NCBI GenBank assembly: GCA_017555745.1
Contig: JAFZFU010000066.1
Span: 1-37,703, forward strand
Source: Bacteroidales bacterium
Lineage (GTDB): Bacteria > Bacteroidota > Bacteroidia > Bacteroidales > P3
Length of the DNA: 37,703 nucleotides
Reading direction: 5' to 3'
Positions 35,280 through 37,703 of this stretch are shown here, piece after piece; positions within the stretch are counted from its first letter, which is position 1, and each line of letters begins with the position of its first letter. The notes beneath the pieces were generated by a model. That model saw only the letters and a program-made list of their open reading frames with translations, did no database searches and was not told the DNA's origin. The position numbers were made by a program, and so were the translations under genes.

Positions 35280-35360
35280 CAACAAATGTTACAAAAGTTA
35301 TCAACAAAAGATTTACATTTGTTACAAATGTATCATAAAAGATAGCTGTTACAAATGTAA
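35280..35360. promoter_or_regulatory. Array of TTACAAATGTA-type sites
   Basis: A perfect 9-1-9 palindrome, TACATTTGT-T-ACAAATGTA (35314-35332), is flanked by further GTTACAAATGTA (35348-35359) and TGTTACAAAAG (35287-35297) copies. Spacing between copies is about 27-33 bp. These resemble the half-sites next to the XRE gene 250 bp away. They are probably operators or a repeat-type regulatory element. The rest of 35080-35475 is AT-rich without a gene. Confidence 0.5.
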
Positions 35361-35475
35361 AATATAGTATTTCTATAGACTTGTACTCGTAGAAAATACT
35401 ATTCAATCGGATTCTTTAAAAGAAAATCTTATATATTTTTTGCCGCGATGAGAAAAATATTTCGAATAAAATACG

Positions 35476-35484
35476 TATTTTTGC
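35476..35484 (+). promoter_or_regulatory. Putative -7 box for the 35.5 kb gene pair
   Basis: TATTTTTGC fits TAnnTTTG and lies 40 bp before the first candidate start. No clear -33 element is present. Confidence 0.5.
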
Positions 35485-35524
35485 AAACGAGATACAGAAT
35501 ACTTAAATACACTATTACAAATAT

Positions 35525-35803
35525 ATGTTGCTGAAAAATAAGATAAATACTGAATATTTCCATACTTTATATATAGGCAATATACTACAACTAAAAAAGC
35601 CTATCCACTACTTTGGAGTGCGATATCAGGGAGAGAATAAAAGTAAAAAGCCTTATTCTTGCACAAAATTTGATATATATCCTATATTCACAACATATAT
35701 ATATTCCTCAACTAACATATATACCTTACACATAAGATTCAATATATCCTATACAGAAACCTATAATACCATTATTAATCAACACTATATTCCTGCACTA
35801 TGA
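35525..35803 (+). CDS. Small hypothetical protein, tyrosine-rich
   Basis: This 92-residue frame follows a plausible promoter and its stop overlaps the next gene start (ATGA), which is the main support for it being real. The product is basic and unusually rich in Tyr, Ile and Thr. It has no signal peptide, transmembrane helix or motif I recognise. The composition partly reflects the AT-rich TATATA sequence, so it could be a non-coding leader for the next gene. Confidence 0.35.
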   Translation: MLLKNKINTEYFHTLYIGNILQLKKPIHYFGVRYQGENKSKKPYSCTKFDIYPIFTTYIYSSTNIYTLHIRFNISYTETYNTIINQHYIPAL

Positions 35804-36381
35804 CTAAAGATGAAATATCGGATACAATGAGTAAAAGCATATACGAACTCAATATTGAAATTGTTGTAGAAGACATATGCAGCGGAAAAGGAACCATAAC
35901 AGAGCTTTTTGACCTTATAGTGAATGGAACCGACAAAAATGTGAAATTACATTCGGCGTGGGCATTGGAAAAAATAGCCAAAAAAGACATGGAGTTATGC
36001 ATGCCACTATTTTTTGATATATTAGAACTATTACCAACACTAACATACAACACTCATAAACGCTGTTTTTCAAAGATTATATTTATTTATCTAGAGAATT
36101 ACTTTAAAAAGAAAAAGAAAGTAACAGGCTATGATTATGTACAAAATTACAACTGGGACAGCATAATAGAAACACTGTTTGATAATTTACTAAACTCCAA
36201 AACAGGCAATGCAATAAAAGTTTTGTCAGCATATTGTTTGGCTTACTTGTCTATTCGATATAGATGGATAGAAGACGAGTTGAAATTTCAAATGTCTCTT
36301 CAACTCTATTTCCCATCTATGATTGCAGCAAACAAGAAGATTAATTATATATATTCAAAACACTATAAACTAAATATTTAA
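35800..36381 (+). CDS. Hypothetical alpha-helical (HEAT-like) protein
   Basis: This 193-residue protein matches no family I can name with confidence. It appears all-helical. The segment 'KNVKLHSAWALEKIAKKDMELCMPLFFDILELLPTLTYNTHKRCFSKIIFIYLENY' looks like one or two HEAT-type helical repeats, and a similar helix pair recurs near 150-175 ('NAIKVLSAYCLAYLSIRYRWIEDELKFQMSL'). No signal peptide or catalytic motif is visible. The overlap with the small frame upstream suggests coupled translation. The rRNA methyltransferase gene starts 43 nt downstream. Confidence 0.7.
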   Translation: MTKDEISDTMSKSIYELNIEIVVEDICSGKGTITELFDLIVNGTDKNVKLHSAWALEKIAKKDMELCMPLFFDILELLPTLTYNTHKRCFSKIIFIYLENYFKKKKKVTGYDYVQNYNWDSIIETLFDNLLNSKTGNAIKVLSAYCLAYLSIRYRWIEDELKFQMSLQLYFPSMIAANKKINYIYSKHYKLNI

Positions 36382-36424
36382 TCAGTATTACTTAAATCGA
36401 TAATAAAATAAAAATAATTATACT

Positions 36425-37588
36425 ATGCAACACTATAAACTATATCTGAAGGAAGGAAAAGAAAAATCATTATATCGAAGACATCCTTGGGTATTTTCGG
36501 GTGCCGTAAAGAAAATTGAAGGCAAGCCTACCGTAGGCGATTTGGTGGATATATATGACTGTCAGAAACAATATTTGGCAACGGGACATTTTCAAAATGA
36601 GAGTATTATAGTAAAAATACTAAGTTTTGACTCTCCTAATATCGACTACGCATTTTGGAAAGAACGCTTTGAGCAAGCCATAAACTATCGCAAGCGTTTT
36701 GGTTTCTTTGATAATCCGAACAGCAACGTGTTTAGACTTGTAAATGGAGAGGGAGACTTTATGCCGGGACTTATAGTCGACTACTACAACGGAATAGTTG
36801 TTTTACAAGCACATTCAGAAGGCATGCATCAAAACTTTTCGTTGTTTACAGATGTATTGCGCGAATTACTTGGAGAAAAACTTGTAGCTGTTTTCGACAA
36901 GAGTTCCTCTACCCTACCATCCGGAGATAGTACCGATGGATATATTTGGGGCGCCACACCCGAAGAATGGGAAATTAAAGAAGACGAAAATAAGTTTATC
37001 ATCAACTTTTACGAAGGACAAAAAACAGGCTTTTTCATCGACCAACGCGAAAATCGTGCTTTGGTACGCTCGTTGTCAGAAGGCAAAAGAGTATTGAATA
37101 CTTTTGGATATACAGGTGGTTTTTCACTTAGTGCATTACGAGGTAATGCCATGTATGTAGAAACAGTAGATATTTCAAAGAAAGCCATCGCACTATGCGA
37201 CCGCAATGTTTCGCTAAATTTCAATAATGCCAACCACAAAAGTGTTGCTTTAGATGTATTACACTATCTATCTGAAATAGATAGTAATTACGATATAATA
37301 ATTTTAGATCCTCCGGCCTTTGCCAAAAATCATCGCAGCTTACAACAAGGACTAAAAGGATACAAAAATATAAACCAACGTGCCATCGAAAAGATAAAAC
37401 CCGGTGGTTTAATATTCACTTTTTCTTGTTCTCAAGCTGTAAGTAAAGAAGATTTCCAAACCATGGTGTTTACAGCAGCAGCCAATGCCAACCGCAAAGT
37501 GCGTATTATAAAACACCTACCTCATGCCATCGATCACCCAGTAAGTATATATCACCCCGAAGGTGTGTCTTGTGCTGAAAAAAGTTGA
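36425..37588 (+). CDS. rlmI: RlmI-like class I rRNA methyltransferase, C-terminus interrupted
   Basis: The 387 visible residues match the RlmI/RlmK family of 23S rRNA m5C methyltransferases. There is an N-terminal PUA domain ('LYLKEGKEKSLYRRHPWVFSGAVKKIEG'), an EEHEE-like domain with 'FRLVNGEGDFMPGLIVDYYNG', and the Rossmann SAM domain with 'KRVLNTFGYTGGFSL', 'DIIILDPPAFAKNH' and 'FTFSCSQ', which holds the likely catalytic cysteine. Family members end '(H/Y)PEG.YLKG' plus about 7 more residues. Here the frame leaves the family pattern directly after 'HPEG', reads VSCAEKS and stops. That point coincides with the left end of an insertion sequence. About 11 residues are lost, and activity may or may not survive. 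Confidence 0.88.
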   Translation: MQHYKLYLKEGKEKSLYRRHPWVFSGAVKKIEGKPTVGDLVDIYDCQKQYLATGHFQNESIIVKILSFDSPNIDYAFWKERFEQAINYRKRFGFFDNPNSNVFRLVNGEGDFMPGLIVDYYNGIVVLQAHSEGMHQNFSLFTDVLRELLGEKLVAVFDKSSSTLPSGDSTDGYIWGATPEEWEIKEDENKFIINFYEGQKTGFFIDQRENRALVRSLSEGKRVLNTFGYTGGFSLSALRGNAMYVETVDISKKAIALCDRNVSLNFNNANHKSVALDVLHYLSEIDSNYDIIILDPPAFAKNHRSLQQGLKGYKNINQRAIEKIKPGGLIFTFSCSQAVSKEDFQTMVFTAAANANRKVRIIKHLPHAIDHPVSIYHPEGVSCAEKS

Positions 37589-37703
37589 CACAAAAGTCAA
37601 CAAAATATGAATAAAGAAACCAAAAGAAAAAGAAGAGAAAATTTCAAGTACGATGAGAAAATAGACATCGTGAGAATGCACTATTTTGAGGGTGCAAGTT
37701 TAA
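37564..37703 (+). mobile_element. Left end of an insertion sequence (IS3-like), truncated by window edge
   Basis: The sequence from about 37564 begins TGTGTCTTGTGCTG and contains AAAAAAGTTGACA, the sort of end seen in IS3-family elements. GTTGAC-ACAAAA-GTCAAC (37584-37601) forms a hairpin near the tip. A transposase-like reading frame starts at 37607. The junction sits exactly where the methyltransferase loses its family C-terminus, which places the boundary to within a few bases. The right end lies outside the window. Confidence 0.7.
37607..37703 (+). CDS. Transposase OrfA-like N-terminus (partial)
   Basis: Thirty-two codons are visible, beginning MNKETKRKRRENFKYDEK and continuing IDIVRMHYFEGASL. 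The basic start followed by 'F(K/S)YDEKIDIVR..' and 'G.SL' is the helix-turn-helix opening typical of IS3-type OrfA transposase subunits. The frame is open to the window end. No family beyond that can be given from so short a piece. Confidence 0.65.
   Translation, partial: MNKETKRKRRENFKYDEKIDIVRMHYFEGASL

Overview
The window looks like an AT-rich chromosome segment of a Bacteroidota bacterium, most likely order Bacteroidales. Three things point there. Several genes are preceded by the Bacteroidota-type promoter (TTTG, about 20 nt, TAnnTTTG) and lack clear Shine-Dalgarno sites. The housekeeping gene set and protein variants are typical of Bacteroidales: TamB of about 1480 aa, an alpha2-type GlyRS without zinc-ligand cysteines, an IorA without ferredoxin domain, and a DUF721 gene beside recF. 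Signal peptides and codon use also fit. No rRNA, tRNA or CRISPR was recognised.

Layout. (1) 1-2.4 kb: an abiEi/abiEii toxin-antitoxin operon between direct copies of a low-complexity intergenic repeat. (2) 2.3-3.8 kb: a GC-richer RepA/DnaB-like ATPase gene, followed by an array of 22-bp tandem repeats. (3) 3.86-10.67 kb: a tight AT-rich four-gene operon with a strong promoter at its head and a rho-independent terminator at its end. It encodes a NurA-like nuclease, a HerA-like hexameric ATPase, an Hsp90/GHKL-type ATPase and a large radical SAM protein. This is the best candidate for an undescribed system, probably genome defence or DNA processing. (4) 11.0-18.3 kb, minus strand: tamB, a family 9 glycosyltransferase and a transglutaminase-like protein. 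(5) 19.2-22.8 kb, plus strand: tsaD, a MalY/PatB-type aminotransferase and pgi. (6) glyS (minus), then gyrA and a secreted TPR protein (plus). (7) 29.7-34.3 kb, minus strand: DUF721, recF, ispH and iorBA. (8) 34.5-36.4 kb: an XRE regulator, a field of palindromic TTACA/TGTAA sites, and two small unknown genes. (9) An RlmI-like rRNA methyltransferase whose C-terminus is interrupted by the left end of an insertion sequence that runs out of the window.

Non-coding DNA carries at least three repeat families. The first is a hairpin element of about 195-270 bp with 17-bp terminal inverted repeats: two full copies, one edge-truncated copy and two probable remnants. Its central stem shows compensatory base changes. 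The second is an element built on a 22-bp period, present in inverted orientation at 18.7-19.04 and 24.92-25.15 kb. The third is the low-complexity repeat text that borders both the AbiE operon and the 2.4-10.7 kb accessory block.

How the four genes might work together is inference. HerA and NurA form a DNA translocase-nuclease machine in archaea. Here that pair is coupled by overlapping or abutting genes to a GHKL ATPase and a radical SAM enzyme, which suggests a regulated DNA-degrading complex plus a chemical modification or sensing step.
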